A stretch of DNA of 64,000 nt, from the NCBI GenBank assembly GCA_946902985.2, contig OX336389.2, positions 1,079,901,788 through 1,079,965,787 on the forward strand. Direction: 5' to 3'. This DNA comes from Meconema thalassinum (Eukaryota > Arthropoda > Insecta > Orthoptera > Tettigoniidae). Below the pieces are notes generated by a model. The model had not been told where the DNA came from, made no database searches, and worked only from the letters and a program-made list of their open reading frames with translations. Both the position numbers and the translations under genes were made by a program. Below are positions 21,381 to 33,395 of the stretch, piece by piece (positions within the stretch are counted from its first letter, which is position 1; the number at the start of each line of letters is the position of its first letter).

Positions 21381-22167
21381 ACTTTGCAACAAAAAGCAAG
21401 CCATGTATTGCGTGTGGTGGCGTCAGACAAGAGTGCAAGGTAAGGTGGTGTTAGTTAATTCTAAGCTGTATCTGTTGGGGATTGCGTGTGTGTGTGATGT
21501 CGAGTGTTTGCCACTACTACAAGAACAGTATATACCATAAGTCAGGCCGAGAAAACTCAAGCCAGTGTGCAGCGAGAACAATGTTCGTATGGCTTGTGAA
21601 TTCAGCTAGGCGTTTGCATGCAGCTGTCTAATCGCTGTAGGTTGTGTTGCCAGTGCTCTAGGAAATATTTCTGTCAGCCTAGGTCCTCGAGAGCAAACAG
21701 ACATTTCTTTCTTTGGATATTTTTGTATTACCGGTATATTATTACACTAATTAATTATGCAGGTTGTGCCCGCATCGCCGTACACATATCAGACGCCACA
21801 GGAATCAAACTGAGTGTTTTATCGTAATAAACAGCAATTGTACTTTTGTTGGTTTGGTTCGAAAGTGATATTTTCAATAATTACCATTTAGGAGGAAAAA
21901 TGAAATTAATTTAGCCTGTTAATTTCGAGATTAAATGCTTTGATTGCATAACAATTTGGTTTGTTACGAGGAAAGTATCCCTTTTCCTGGATTATACGGC
22001 GTATATACTACACTATATATCATTTGGTTTAATGAAACAGTGAACTCATAATTTGCTTTATAAATGGAACATTCTTACAATTTTAGTGCCCTACCATTTA
22101 ATAATGTAGTAAGGCCTACATCAAATTTCTCGGTCAAATTAATGAATTGTATTTGTACCACGAATGC
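21381..22167. other. No gene recognised
   Basis: AT-rich spacer; short open frames only (for example 21618-21827, 69 codons) without domains or splice support. Confidence 0.4.
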
Positions 22168-22536
22168 TGTTGTTGTTGCTTCACTTGATGGGCTTGTACA
22201 TCGTGGTTATTCAGCCCCGTGTGTATGGATTTTTTGTCTGATCACCTGTGTTATTGTGATGGCTGTATTAGTGTGCATATTTGTAATTATAGCGTGGATT
22301 GGGAAGGAGGTGGACGTGGCATTAAGTTAGGAAAAATCCCGGCATTTGCTTGCCTTAGAAGTGGGAAACCACGGAAATCCACTTTCAAGATGGCTGAGGT
22401 GGGAAACGAACCCACCTCTCCTCCACTCGGCCTGACGAGGCTGAGTGTGTTCAGTCCTTCTTGACGGAGCCGAAAATCAAACCCGGGTCTCAGGGGCGAC
22501 AGCCCAAAAATGCTAGCCGGTACAACACGAGCTGTC
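22168..22536 (-). mobile_element. tRNA-derived SINE (family C) with (CAA)n tail
   Basis: The minus strand reads GTACCGGCTAGCATTTTTGG (A-box region) and GGGTTTGATTTTCGG (decayed B-box); the tail at the left is CAACAACAACAG. A (GAAA)7 microsatellite (22540-22569) adjoins its 5' end. Confidence 0.82.
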
Positions 22537-22539
22537 AAC

Positions 22540-22569
<30 letters not shown>
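22540..22569. repeat. (GAAA)n microsatellite
   Basis: Seven or more uninterrupted GAAA units directly beside a SINE head. Confidence 0.95.
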
Positions 22570-22570
<1 letters not shown>

Positions 22571-22817
22571 GAGGTGTTCCCCGAATGAGTTAATATAATT
22601 ATAGGCCGAATATATAATATTTTAATACTTGAACAAAAATTAACCAAGTCATGTTCTGATTGTCTTTATGATTAGTTAAAACATTAAAGATCCACCCGTA
22701 TTTGGTACGTCTTCCCTACCTCTCTATTTCTCGTCCCATTTACACACTGCATACCCGCCGGCCTGCCAGGGTACTGTGTAAGAGAGACGCGTACTAAAGT
22801 GGTCGTATACAGTCATC

Positions 22818-24017
22818 TCGGCGCAGTCAGTTGGTATTTGAGGGTGCTTATGTGTGCGGGATCAATTTCGGTAGACGTACTTTAGATCCCCGTCAGGGTA
22901 AAATTCCGGAATCCGCAGCGTTCATAAAAGCCACGGTATTTACTGTAAAATTATGATGGTGAGGAGGATAACCGCTTTCTTAAGGAGCCAAACATCTAGG
23001 TTATCGGCCCCTAATGGTTTGGGTGATAGTGAAAATGAAAAGAGAAATGGAAACTATAACTTAAACTATCTACGGACTTACAGACTAGAAGTGCAAATGA
23101 AAAACGAAAAAGAAAAGAGACAGTCAGTCTGAAAGACTGGACTTTATATAATTTTAAATGCTACAAACGCTGACAAGTGCTAGAAAAGCCGGAGGCTAGA
23201 AAGTTACAAGTCATTAGGGAGCTGGAGCGCGCGGTGAAAGGAGGGAGCTGGCTGGATGACGTCACGCTCGCCGTGTCATTGCCGTCTCGTAACGCCAGAG
23301 CTCACCAGTGAACTCAGTACACATGCACCAAGCGGTACTATGACGTCACACACCTCCGTGCATTCTCGGTACATTCCGTTACGTCAGCGTAACGTAACGA
23401 CAAAGCCGACTAGTTCATTTAAAATGATAAGAAGGATAAAGTAAATAAAATACAGGAGGAAAAGAAATGCCCTCAAGTCTCGAAAAATGCGAATTGAGGG
23501 ACTTGGAAGGAATGAGAGCCATGAAAGGCAGATAGGAAAGGGAAATAGGAGAGAGTTCAACCCAGATTCACTGGAAAAACCGGGCCCAGCTCAGGAATCT
23601 TTCGGGGTTGCCAACTGCATGAGGGTGTAGCAGTATCCAGGGTGCACCTTCAGTGGTGGGGCTACATACACACTGTCTCCTTTAGGGCCTTGAGCAAAAG
23701 GCAGGAGGTACAATGAAAATGAAAACAAGGAATCTGACCCCTCAAAGATTAAGATGAGCGAAGGGACAATTAAGGAGGGAAAGTTTAAGACTCCCTAGGC
23801 CTCGAATACTCTAATACCATCGGGGTTGGAAGAGAACAAGAGTTGTCCAAGGAAGTTCGATAGGAAAGATGACAGAAAGTAGCCCAGCACAAGAAAGTGC
23901 AGGAAGCAATACCGGACTCTCCTGGGGTCCCATAGTAGCCAACCTACGTCTCACTAGTCGTGAGCCCCTGAGGGTGGCGGAGGGGGTCAGTGTTTAAAAG
24001 TGACGTGAAACCAATAA

Positions 24018-24053
<36 letters not shown>
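22818..24053 (+). mobile_element. Family B SINE split by an unclassified 1-kb insertion
   Basis: The SINE 5' part (GGCGCAGTCAG ... CCACGGTATTTACT) ends near 22955; its 3' end (AAAAGTGACGTGAAACCAAT plus the ATT tail) resumes near 23990. The roughly 1.03-kb insert starts with GATGGTGAGGAGGATAACCG and carries CATCTAGGTTATCGGCCCC and AAGTTCGATAGGAAAGATG blocks, text that recurs widely in insect repeats. It has no ORF or clear TIR; class unknown. Confidence 0.65.
24019..24053. repeat. (ATT)n microsatellite
   Basis: An expanded SINE tail of about eleven ATT units. A further AAATT pentamer repeat is at 24103-24129. Confidence 0.9.
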
Positions 24054-24426
24054 CTGTCGTGAGACATATCACCATAATGTAACATAAATGGTATTTAATA
24101 AATAAATTAAATTAAATTAAATTAAATTTACAGAGAATGATACGAATTCGGTCTCTAGAAGAATGCTGGAGTAGACAAGGACTTCATAGGGTGAACTGCT
24201 TTGTGCAATGCACTTTGCACGTACAGACAACTTCGATCTGTTGCCCGCCTCCCATCGAACTGTGCACATGACGATGCACTGCCTAAACCATCTGTTTTAT
24301 TTTAGTTGAAAGAACGATTTAGGCGTACACTGCTAGTACTTGTTGTCTACGAACTATCAAAGATTAAAAAAAAAACAACTAAAATCTTCAATAATTAAAG
24401 GAAACGTCATTTTAAATTTTTCTTCC

Positions 24427-24808
24427 GTTGTTGTTATATTATGTAAGGGGCTTGGGCATCGTGGTATTTTAGCCCCGTGTACTTGGGCGTGTGTAGAAAT
24501 AGTCTGATAACCTATGATTTAGTGGTATCTGTAGTCGTGTGTGTATTTGTAATTCAGGTAAGAATATAGAAGGAGGCGGTCGTGGCTTTAAGCTAGTAAC
24601 TATCCCGACCGTTTCCTGGAAAAGAAGTGGGAAACCCCGGAAATTCATTTATAGGATGGCTGAGGTGGGAATCAAACCCACCTCTCCTCAGTTTTGCCTC
24701 ACGAAGCTGAGTGTACCCCTTTCCAGCCCTCAGACCAGAATTCAATTCCTTGACAGAGCTGGAAACTGAATCCAAACCAAGAATACTAGCCACTACTCCA
24801 CGAAGTGG
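24427..24808 (-). mobile_element. tRNA-derived SINE (family C)
   Basis: It matches the family throughout; the head is eroded (GGAGTAGTGGCTAGTATTC on the minus strand), and the body holds GGATGGCTGAGGTGGGAATC and TGTACTTGGGCGTG. TSD not seen. Confidence 0.8.
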
Positions 24809-25799
24809 ACAATAAGAGGAACAATAAGAACTGTATTTTTTTTCTGTTTCCAAATTTCATGACGTTTTAAACAATTGTGACTTTCTCTTGAACTGAGAGC
24901 CAATCCTAGACAAAGCCAACGTATTCTTGTTGATGCTGTTTCATTTAAGAGTTTGGGACAAGGTGGTCATCAGCGTCGTGTAGTAGAGTGTGTGACGAAT
25001 CATTTTGTTTATCTGTCTGCTAGTGGTGTATGTACTGTATTTCGTACTGCATTCTCGTATACCTTGTATTTCGAAAGAAATAACATGAAGGTTATGGTGG
25101 GAGCTTGTAACAGCTGAGCTATATTTCCAAGTTTTTTATAAATCAGCTGATCCGAATAATACACAGGGCTAAACTTTGGACATTCTATCGGTACAATTGT
25201 GCGTAAAATATTTTATGAATCGATCTTGAGTCAATGTCAATTAGGCCTACATTCCAATTAAATAAATAAGTCATACACTCAGCATCTAATACAACGTAAT
25301 CTGTCAACACTACCAAGCGATAAGCAGGTAGGCCTATCATTGGTGATTATCCCTCAAGATGAAGAAATCTGGGAGGAAGTCGATCACAGTGTACAGTAGT
25401 ATAGGTGACACAGGCCAGTGGCGTAGCCAAGGGGGGGGGGGTTAGGGGGGTTAGAACCCCCCCCCCTCCATTGGAAAATCGGCAGGTTGTGATATGTGTC
25501 TGAGGTGATGTACTGTTGTCGCCTTTCGGCCCGGGTCCCCATTTGCGGCTAGACACGTCTTAAATGACAACGTATAAAAAAAAACACAATCTACCTACAG
25601 ATCGCAAAGCTTGGCTCATATTTTTCTACCGCCAGACAATAATGCTCTCATGCAGCCAGCAAGCATGTGCCGACTGCGCTATGTTGGTGTATGTTATTGT
25701 TGCTGGATTTACTGTATGTGAGCCATTGTGAAAAGGTTATATCTTTAATTTAACATGTGCTTTACAAGAGGAGATGTGCAGTTCAATAAACAGATGTAA

Positions 25800-25900
25800 T
25801 ATTAGAAGAAATATTTCAGTGTTGCTAAGTAACCTATATGATCGCTTTTCAATCGGTCAACACGAGTGTATGGTACCCAATTAGATTAGGTGGGCAGTGA
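25800..25900 (+). repeat. Dispersed repeat, copy 5
   Basis: Blocks TTTCAGTGTTGCTAAGTAA, TTCAATCGGTCAACACGA and GTACCCAATTAG match the copy at 3448-3560. Confidence 0.5.
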
Positions 25901-25979
25901 CAATTTATCTCCTAATGCCTGAAATAAAAAAAAATACATGAATCGTTTACACACTTGATAAAACACTTCTCACATAAAT

Positions 25980-25997
25980 GGGGGGGGGGGGGGGGGT
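25980..25997. repeat. Poly(G) run
   Basis: Eighteen consecutive G residues. Confidence 0.95.
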
Positions 25998-26189
25998 TGT
26001 ATGAGAAGCGTTTTATTAAATGTTTAAATAATTATTGTATTATGAATTACACAGGGAAATTAATTGTTACTCCTCGCCCAATCTAGACTCAGACTGTTCA
26101 AATAGCAAGACGACACCCGAGTTTCCAAAGGATCCTAAAAGGTAAGATTTGAGCTATGGATTTTGGGGTAGTATTATAAAGCTTTTCAA

Positions 26190-26391
26190 GGGGAGCGTGA
26201 TGGTGCAGTGGCTTAGCTGCTCGTCAATCACCCGGACGGCCGGAGTTCCAATCCCGGCGACAGTGGGGTGGAATTTTCACCTGAAAAATTACGTGGCGTC
26301 AGGAAGGGCATCCGGCCTTAAATCCCCGGCCAAACCCAAAATGAGCCTGATTGGCTCCGGCAACCAAAATTAATTGGGATATGCAGTAGAA
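26190..26391 (+). mobile_element. tRNA-derived SINE (family F), 202 bp
   Basis: Perfect 20-bp TSD AGTATTATAAAGCTTTTCAA at 26170-26189 and 26392-26411, the longest exact one in the window. Head: GTGCAGTGGCTTAGCTGCTC and GAGTTCCAATCCCGG; body: GGAAGGGCATCCGGCC. Confidence 0.93.
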
Positions 26392-26450
26392 AGTATTATA
26401 AAGCTTTTCAATCAAACAACGGAACTGGGTCTTTAACTGGTTATAAATCA

Positions 26451-26671
26451 ATAATAATGTTATTGGTTTTAGGTCCCTTTTAACAACTGTGGCTTTTAGA
26501 GACACCGGAGTGCCGGAAGTTTGCCCTGAAGGGGATCTTTAACGTGCCAGTAAATCTACAGACACGTTTCCCTCGCATTTATGCACCATTAAATGCCAGC
26601 TGACTGCGCCAGGATTAGATCCTGCAAGCTTGGGAACAGCAGGCGAGAACGTTACCGCCACGGAGCCAGTC
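26451..26671 (-). mobile_element. tRNA-derived SINE (family B)
   Basis: TSD GGTTATAAATCA / GGTTATATATCA at 26439-26450 and 26672-26683 (one mismatch). Its body is the reverse complement of 7363-7588. Confidence 0.9.
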
Positions 26672-26713
26672 GGTTATATATCAGAAGCATGTCTCGGTAG
26701 GATATCTATGCAT

Positions 26714-27031
26714 GGCTTTGGTGGCGTAGTCGGTAGCATGCTGAACTACTAAGCCTAAGTTCGCGGGTTCAAACGCAGTCGAAGTCGTCGGGCCAATGTC
26801 ATAGATTTATGGCACGTAAAGGAACTTACAACAACAATTGGTAGTGTGTAACCAAAATGTGTAGGCTATTGGGTTAGTCACGCTCTATCAAGTTCAAACG
26901 TACGCCGTTGGGTCTCAGTGACAGTGGCGTCTGGTAGCTTAAATTGGAACTACTTGACATTGAAATTGGAAAACTTACGGGCGTTCATGTGAAATGCCCT
27001 GCTATGGCCATTGGCTGAAAATCAAATATAA
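26714..27031 (+). mobile_element. tRNA-derived SINE (family G)
   Basis: TSD ATATCTATGCAT at 26702-26713 and 27032-27043. Head TGGCGTAGTCGGTAGCATGC and B-box GGGTTCAAACGC. The third SINE within 900 bp, each with its own TSD. Confidence 0.88.
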
Positions 27032-27043
27032 ATATCTATGCAT

Positions 27044-27561
27044 TTTGAAAATTAAGACATACGGTAGGCTATGTAAACGTAAAAGATGTCATCTCAAACG
27101 CGTGCCGACGTTTTAATTTTCAGATGTAGAAAATGGCTTTTTAATAGTCAGAGAGCTGATTTAAGGAATAAAGATTTTTTACAATAATATATACTTATTC
27201 TCGAATCCTTTGGAAACAAGCCAATTTATGTCGTCAGGATAATGCTCACAAACTGTTTGTTAATTCTCTTATGAAATACCTGGTCTCCCACATGGCTGCT
27301 GTGAAGGTACGGTACACAATTGTTATTGCCGATATTTTGTAAAATTGGCGTTCTATTATTTTGTCAAATTCAGGAATGAAAGGTTTCAAACCCACAGAAA
27401 AAATACGAAGTATCTACAATTGAGCCATTTAAGACCTTAAGATCCTTTTATACTTTCCGTTTCACAAATCACACTGGTATTTTTACTAATTAACTATAAT
27501 GTTAACGGAATAACTAGCTTTTGATATGGTTAAGAATTTGATATTATATTATACCCATACT
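27044..27561. other. Spacer inside the hAT-like element
   Basis: AT-rich, nothing recognised. Confidence 0.4.
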
Positions 27562-28200
27562 ATCAACCCGCCCCGGCTTCGTCTGGTATCTTAAAGGGGT
27601 CACTCAGTGTAAGCTTAAAAGGAGCACGGACATTAGGTCTCAGACGCAATTCAGAAAAGCCGAGTTGAACAGCGAAACTCCAAACACTTATAGTCTACTC
27701 TTCTCTGAAGTCTTAACTCGACACGACTCGACAGTTAGTGCTGGCTAAAGCTGGGGTGATGGGCTCGCTCGCTAGCTCGTAAACTCGCTCCGAAGCTAGC
27801 AATTTAAATTTCCACTGAATGCAGATTGTTGGAAGAAATTAAACGTAAAATCACTTGGCGATGTATTAAATATAAAGATATGCTGTCGCGGACTTCCTCG
27901 TAGAACTTTTCATGCTGACCAATTCTTACACTCATAGTATATGGATAGTATTAATGGTTTACCCAGTGTAAGCTAAAAGGGCGCACGGACGGCAGGTTTT
28001 CCTTCGACACAATTCACTGAAATCGTTACTGCTAGGCTTCCTTTGGTCGTAAATGAATGTTTTCCTACGGAATCCTTCCTCGAGAAATTATTTACCGAAT
28101 GGTGAAAACTACATCAAAATCCATTCAGTGGATTTAGAGATTACCCGTTACATCCAGGAATCGTGGACTTGGTTTTATGTAGAGATGCCAGCGACTATCA
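27562..28200 (-). mobile_element. Helitron-like fragment, minus orientation
   Basis: An inverted relative of 36300-37853. Its 3' terminus (left end here) reads on the minus strand GACGAAGCCGGGGCGGGTTG then ATAGT, against GGCGAAGCCGGGTCGGGTTG then CTAGT at 37853: a GC-rich hairpin before a CTAG-type end, with C changed to A. Internal blocks (CAGTGTAAGCT, CGCACGGACG, GCTAGCTCG) occur twice, as in the other locus. Confidence 0.6.
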
Positions 28201-29486
28201 TTAAAACAAATACATGAATTTATAACTAGTATGGACTGTGAATTCTACGTAAGACTCATTAAATACGTCATACAACTGTACCTAGGGATACTTATGAGGA
28301 CTGAACTAATAAAAACAAAGCATTCTTTTTATGTTTCTATGAATTAAAAGTATACAGTATATCAATTTTCTGTAGTAGTTGGTGATTTAACGTGACTTAT
28401 GTTTACAATGGAAATAATCACTCGGGTGAGTTAAAATTCAAAACGCCCTTGCAAAAGTGAAATCATCTGTCCTGAGAATAACGTGCTCAAGGCAGTTGCC
28501 AGCTTGCTGGCCGCCGCGAGCGCTAGTGTCTCTTCACCTACAAAGAGGATGCAATTTCGTAGCGCATCGATCTTCGCGACTGTGTATTTTAGACTGTGGT
28601 AATACAACTCCGTCCTCCCAGGGTTGCCTATCTAACTTTTCACTCGCAAAATAACTTATAGCTTATTTCAAACTGAGGCTAGCGCCAAATAATTTTGAAT
28701 CCCACACAGCGGGATAATATTAGATTTATTTTATTTTCTTGGGGAGAGAAGTTATATGTAAATTAATCTAGTTTTTATTAAAAATAACGCGATTTAATAA
28801 AGACTTAGAAAATTATATGGGTACATTAACACTAATTTTGAGATCATTATTAACTTCTTGAGCATGAGATAAGCGTCAGCCGAGTTGATTCATATTACGT
28901 AAATATATGTCCAGCAATTCCCCGAATTACGGTTATCTCCCAGTTACGAATGAGTGAAATTTGTCGCCTGAGTAGTGGAAGCAATTAAACCTTTTTCCGG
29001 CTGCATGTAGCATTTGTAAGGTAAGAAGGACCTTGGTAGGTGACAAAAATCTTCGAAAATGATAGTTCAGGCATTCAGGGCTAATTGCAATATAAAGCAA
29101 AGGATCTTGTTGGAAAAACTGAATAAACATTAAAAATGAGTACCGATATTGAATTACTCATAAATCAACATGATACATCGTGAGAGGACATGCCCACTTT
29201 TGCTGAGACCTCTGTAAATAATTTCTCTTGTTGAGAGATATGCAGTCTTCATGTTAGTTGCACAGATATATTTGAGTTTATTTTGTTTCCTGTCAGGGAA
29301 ACAGGAATATTCTAGATTTAACATTGAGGTGAGACATTTTAGTAAAAAATTAACTTAATGTTTTAAAAGAACTGATTTGTTTTTTCTTTTGAGCATATTG
29401 TATTACTCGAAAAATTCGGGATCAAAATTCATGAAACTTTTCTTGTGTACTAATATCTCATAGAGAAATGGAAATACTTGTAGAGT
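28201..29486. other. No gene recognised
   Basis: Two short open frames (28457-28654 plus; 28933-29130 minus) look mildly protein-like but lack motifs and convincing splice pairs. Confidence 0.35.
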
Positions 29487-29817
29487 AGTTGTTAATTCAT
29501 TTGAGGGGCTTGAGACACCTTGGTCATCAGCTCCGTGTAGTTGGGAGTGTGCTGAAGCTGTCTGGCAACCTGTATTGCTGTGATAATTGTAGTTGTGTGT
29601 GTAAATGTATCTGGGACAGGGATGGAGTAGACGCTCCGGGACTTGAGCAAGGTATTATCCCGGCAATTTCCTGTAGGGCGTGTGGCAAAACCCGGGGAAA
29701 AACACACTCAGATAACCGCTGTCAGCACCGGGATTCGAACCTACGATATCCGTACTTACCACAGCTGCCCTCGCGGCCATAGTGCACGTTTGACGATCGC
29801 GGCTACGCCGCGGGACG
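29487..29817 (-). mobile_element. tRNA-derived SINE (family D)
   Basis: B-box GGTTCGAATCCCGG on the minus strand near 29735; tail at left. Diverged 15-bp TSD AAATACTTGTAGAGT / AAATTCTTGTAGAAT (29472-29486, 29818-29832). Confidence 0.85.
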
Positions 29818-30178
29818 AAATTCTTGTAGAATTTGGCTTGAGTATCTATAACCCCCCCCATTGGCCGATCCTGGCTACGCTACTGGACACAGGGATAACG
29901 GGTGATGATAGCACCAAGCACACTCACTGTACGGCGAATCTTTACGGTCAATAATGGCTTGCGTGATATTGTTGCCGTTGTTTCATATTGCCGAGTTGTA
30001 ATGGATGTCAAGAGGTAATGTTTCAATACTATGACGGAAAACAATATAATTCCTACCACTTAATACGCTGTGTTTACTGTATTATCCTCGATTGCCGCAT
30101 TCGAACTGACACCAACAAATAAGTAAAGCTCAGTCACTTCACAAGGGTTCGACACGGTGTAAATGAGTCCTTAGAGAA

Positions 30179-30376
30179 GCAAGGAAGGAAGATTGTAGTT
30201 TTACGTGACCGTGAATCTTGTGATTAAGAGCCACGGGACCTCCTTTTTACGTGGAATCCGAACCACAGGACATGGCATTTCACTTCGAAAATCTCACGTG
30301 CATTGACCGGGAATCGAACCCGGACCGCCTTGGTGAGAGGCATACAGCTAGACCGCTGAGCCACCACGCCCCCCCT
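30179..30376 (-). mobile_element. tRNA-derived SINE (family H)
   Basis: Exact 13-bp TSD AGTCCTTAGAGAA at 30166-30178 and 30377-30389. The minus-strand head GTGGCTCAGCGGTCTAGCTG and GGGTTCGATTCCCGG is the best-preserved tRNA-like region in the window. Confidence 0.92.
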
Positions 30377-30524
30377 AGTCCTTAGAGAAATCGTATCTCT
30401 AATAGAAATAACTTCTGTGCAATATCCTAATTACAAATAACTACTGTACAATATCCTAATTATAATCTGTATAATTTTTGGCTATACTTATATAGGCTAC
30501 GTTGTTTGACATTAGGGCTAGGAT

Positions 30525-30790
30525 TTTGAAGGAGGTGGTCGTGGCCTCACGTTAGACATGTGCCCGGAAAAGAAATGACAATCCACAGAAAACCGCTTCT
30601 AGGACGAGTGAGGAGGGAATCGACCCTATCTCTTCACAATTCTCCCTCACGAGACAGAGTGTACCCTGTTTCGGTCTTCCGACCAGAATTATTTTTTTTT
30701 GGAAGAGTCCGCAATAGAACATAGACCTTTGGGATTGAATATACGGTAGCACACTTTCGTGGTTACCGGCTAAGTGGTTGTGACAAGACA
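30525..30790 (-). mobile_element. Partial family C SINE
   Basis: GGAGGTGGTCGTGGCC, CTCACGAGACAGAGTGTACC and a decayed head; the left (3') end is truncated. Confidence 0.6.
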
Positions 30791-31111
30791 GCCCCAACCA
30801 TTCCCCTGCATTCAGTTGATCAGGTTATGAACAGAGCCACATTTGTACATTTAATTCACTTGAATTGATCCAATATAGCGGTGGCAGGTACGAATGAACG
30901 TCGTGCATGCTGCAGTGCAAATATTACAGTGCTGAAATCCGAACGATTTATTTTGATTGTAAATAACCTGTGCAGTGCCTTACAATGTCCAACCAATGCA
31001 ATATCACACAATTTAGCCCGAGTGAGAAAACCAGTTCACCAAAGCATACATGATCCGTTAGTGGATAGTATTTTATATTTTAATGTGAGCTCAATAAAAC
31101 ACTAAGTGTTA

Positions 31112-31560
31112 TTCTTCCATTGCCAGATTCGTGATGGAGCTGCGGTTATGCTGCTTGCCTCCTATCACGGTGGACCGGTTCAGTTCGCGGTTAATGCATG
31201 AGATATTTTCAAGATGAAATGGCACTTCTGGTGGTTTGGTGATCCCATGGCTTATGATCACATAATATACAAGCTTCCTTCCTATTCCCCTTGCCTCCTG
31301 TACATAGGAAATTCTAGTCGAACCCCGGAGCTTCAGGACAACAATTTCAAATGTGACCACTTGGATATAGTGGCTCACCTTCCAGGAGACACGTTGTTGC
31401 TCAGCCAGCTATATCATTAGTTCTGGAGAGATTTCACCATTCGAGGTTTCCCTCTGGGTATAAAGGCACTGGCCTTGGATTGTTGTTACACCAGCAGGCC
31501 TGTACGAAATTTCCACATGTTGAAAAGATTTGCTTCGAGTAGGAAAGGGTAACTTACCTG
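31112..31560 (-). pseudogene. Coding-like segment, unrecognised
   Basis: About 150 codons open in one minus-strand frame except for one TAG (near 31409), in otherwise AT-rich DNA. The left part (31378-31112) encodes FEIVVLKLRGSTRISYVQEA and several NRS/NLS-type glycosylation motifs; the right part (31560-31412) encodes HVEISYRPAGVTTIQGQCLY. A CAG acceptor lies at about 31554 and AAG|GTGAGCC, a good donor, at about 31379. The donor phase (0) would match the putative start of host exon 1, but every frame has a stop between acceptor and donor, so it is not a simple exon. Confidence 0.3.
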
Positions 31561-32237
31561 AAATATGTTGAATAATGTGTTGGTTATATTTCATTTGTAG
31601 CATGATTCATCTCTGTTAGGTATGGTTTCCCACTCACAGCATAGAATGCATGTTGTTTAGGAAAGGAAATTAAATAATTTCATAAACTAAGCATGCAAGT
31701 TAGAATATATCGATAAATCCTCACCTCAAATACAATCAGTATGATCGTTTTCGTTTCGAGTAAAGGTAGGCCTAATCTAACGTTTTTGAATATTCTACAC
31801 TACTTAAGATAGCTATCAACAGGCGAGACCATTGCCAGCAGGATCACACTCTCTGGCTTCTTCAGTCAGACTGATTGTCCATTCACCCCTCGGACACGTA
31901 TACTATTTTTGATGCTCCGAAGTACGGATGGTGCTGCGATCTATCGGAAATATACTGAAGATGATTCTTTTAGGGTAAGATTTCTAGTCATGCCAAGATG
32001 GCGTTGCCGAGGACAATTTGTGCAATTAACGGAATTTCAGTGCGATTGTATTATTGGCAGGGTGAGGCTGGATGGTCCTTCCAAAAGACTGCCTAACACT
32101 TTGGAGGTGTATCATTGTTGGTGTCGGTCGTCTACGGAAGGTGCACATACTCGTCATTCTGGTTCCGGATGGCAGTGGAATAATGATTTACGCCTGGACT
32201 ACCACATCAAACGAGCAATTAATGCTGATCCCACGGT

Positions 32238-32495
32238 GGTGATGATGATGATCGTGTGGCCTCCGGAGTGGCCGAGTGCAGGTCTTTCTAGTTGACGCCC
32301 GTGGGCGACCTGCGCGTCGTAATGAGGTTGAGTAATGAGGATGAAATGATGATGAAGACCTCACATACACCCAGTCCCCGAGCCACGGGAACTAACCCCA
32401 GGAGATTAAAATCCCAGATGGCTCGGCCGGAAATCGAACCCAGGGTACTTCGGGCCGAAGCCCAGCGCACTAACCATTTAGCCACGGAGCCGGAC
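32238..32495 (-). mobile_element. tRNA-derived SINE (family E tail, different head)
   Basis: TSD GATCCCACGGT / GATCCCACAGT (32227-32237, 32496-32506). Minus-strand head CCGTGGCTAAATGGTTAGTG and GGGTTCGATTTCCGG; its 3' body shares the TCGCCCACGGGCGTC block with 4412-4729. Confidence 0.85.
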
Positions 32496-33395
32496 GATCC
32501 CACAGTTACCACAGCACAAAACACGGTAGGAGCGATGTTGCGCTCGGAACATCACGAGCCGTTTGCTCTAAGCTGGGCTACGATCCAGAGAGGCTCTCAC
32601 TACTGTCGGGGAAATAAGTATAGATACTCGAGTTAAGAGGTCAATAAAACCTTTACCCTTAGTCTTACATAAGAGCAACCTATACCAAAATTTTCCTTGT
32701 TTTATTTGTCGTTTAACGATATAGAGTAAATATTTGCATTGTATCTCCTTAAAATTTTATAGCAGATTGACCAAAAAAAAGTACCGGTTTTTCTTACCAA
32801 GTTTACGGAGCGCTCACTTAGAAAGATCATTACGTTAAACGTATTGATCTGATCGTAACGAAACTTGAATACGTCTTATAGGAACTCATTGTTAACGCGT
32901 GTATGAAGTTTTAATCTGATATTACGTTTCTTAAAATAGTTGTTGTGAATTTTGTAAAACAACTTTTTCTCGGGCCTGGGTGGTCATAGCAGTATGAAAT
33001 ATGGCTTGTTATGAGGCTCATAGCAATGCAAGGCTTAAAGTAAAACTACATTTTATCTACTTGGGATTATAGATTTTATACGGATTGATATTTAATCGGA
33101 CCATTGAGGGCGGCGATAGTACCGTAGCAGCCTGCCAATGTTGCCAGTTGACTACCGTATTTCGAGCTCGCTGCGCGCTCGTTCCTACGCACACCAAACT
33201 CTGACCTTCGTTCTTCGTTGAGTCATTAGCAACAAGCAGCAACTATCACTGTCTGTATTACCTACATCGATCAAGATGCCAGCTAAACCGTAGTTAACGG
33301 AGGGAGAATTTGCCATGATTATAAGTGCAATATGTTTTTTTTTGAAGCGAGAGAGAAAGTAATAATGATAAGAGGGTTTAGCAAAAAATATCCAA

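Larger units (their letters stand above)
25415..29885. mobile_element. Composite non-autonomous hAT-like element
   Basis: The left end CAGTGGCGTAGCCAAGG (from 25416) and right end CCTGGCTACGCTACTG (to 29885) are inverted relatives of a common hAT terminus. The 8 bp outside both ends are identical, GACACAGG (25407-25414 and 29886-29893), the TSD length of hAT. One extra C (25415) lies between TSD and TIR at the left. No transposase is visible in the 4.5-kb interior, which carries SINEs at 26190, 26451, 26714 and 29487, a Helitron fragment at 27562, and G/C homopolymers. The ends could belong to two separate copies, but an 8-bp match next to both is unlikely by chance. Confidence 0.65.

Noticed and set aside
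28933..29130. Minus-strand 65-codon ORF as a host exon
   Set aside because: Lies inside the hAT-like element, with no paired acceptor and donor in matching phase.
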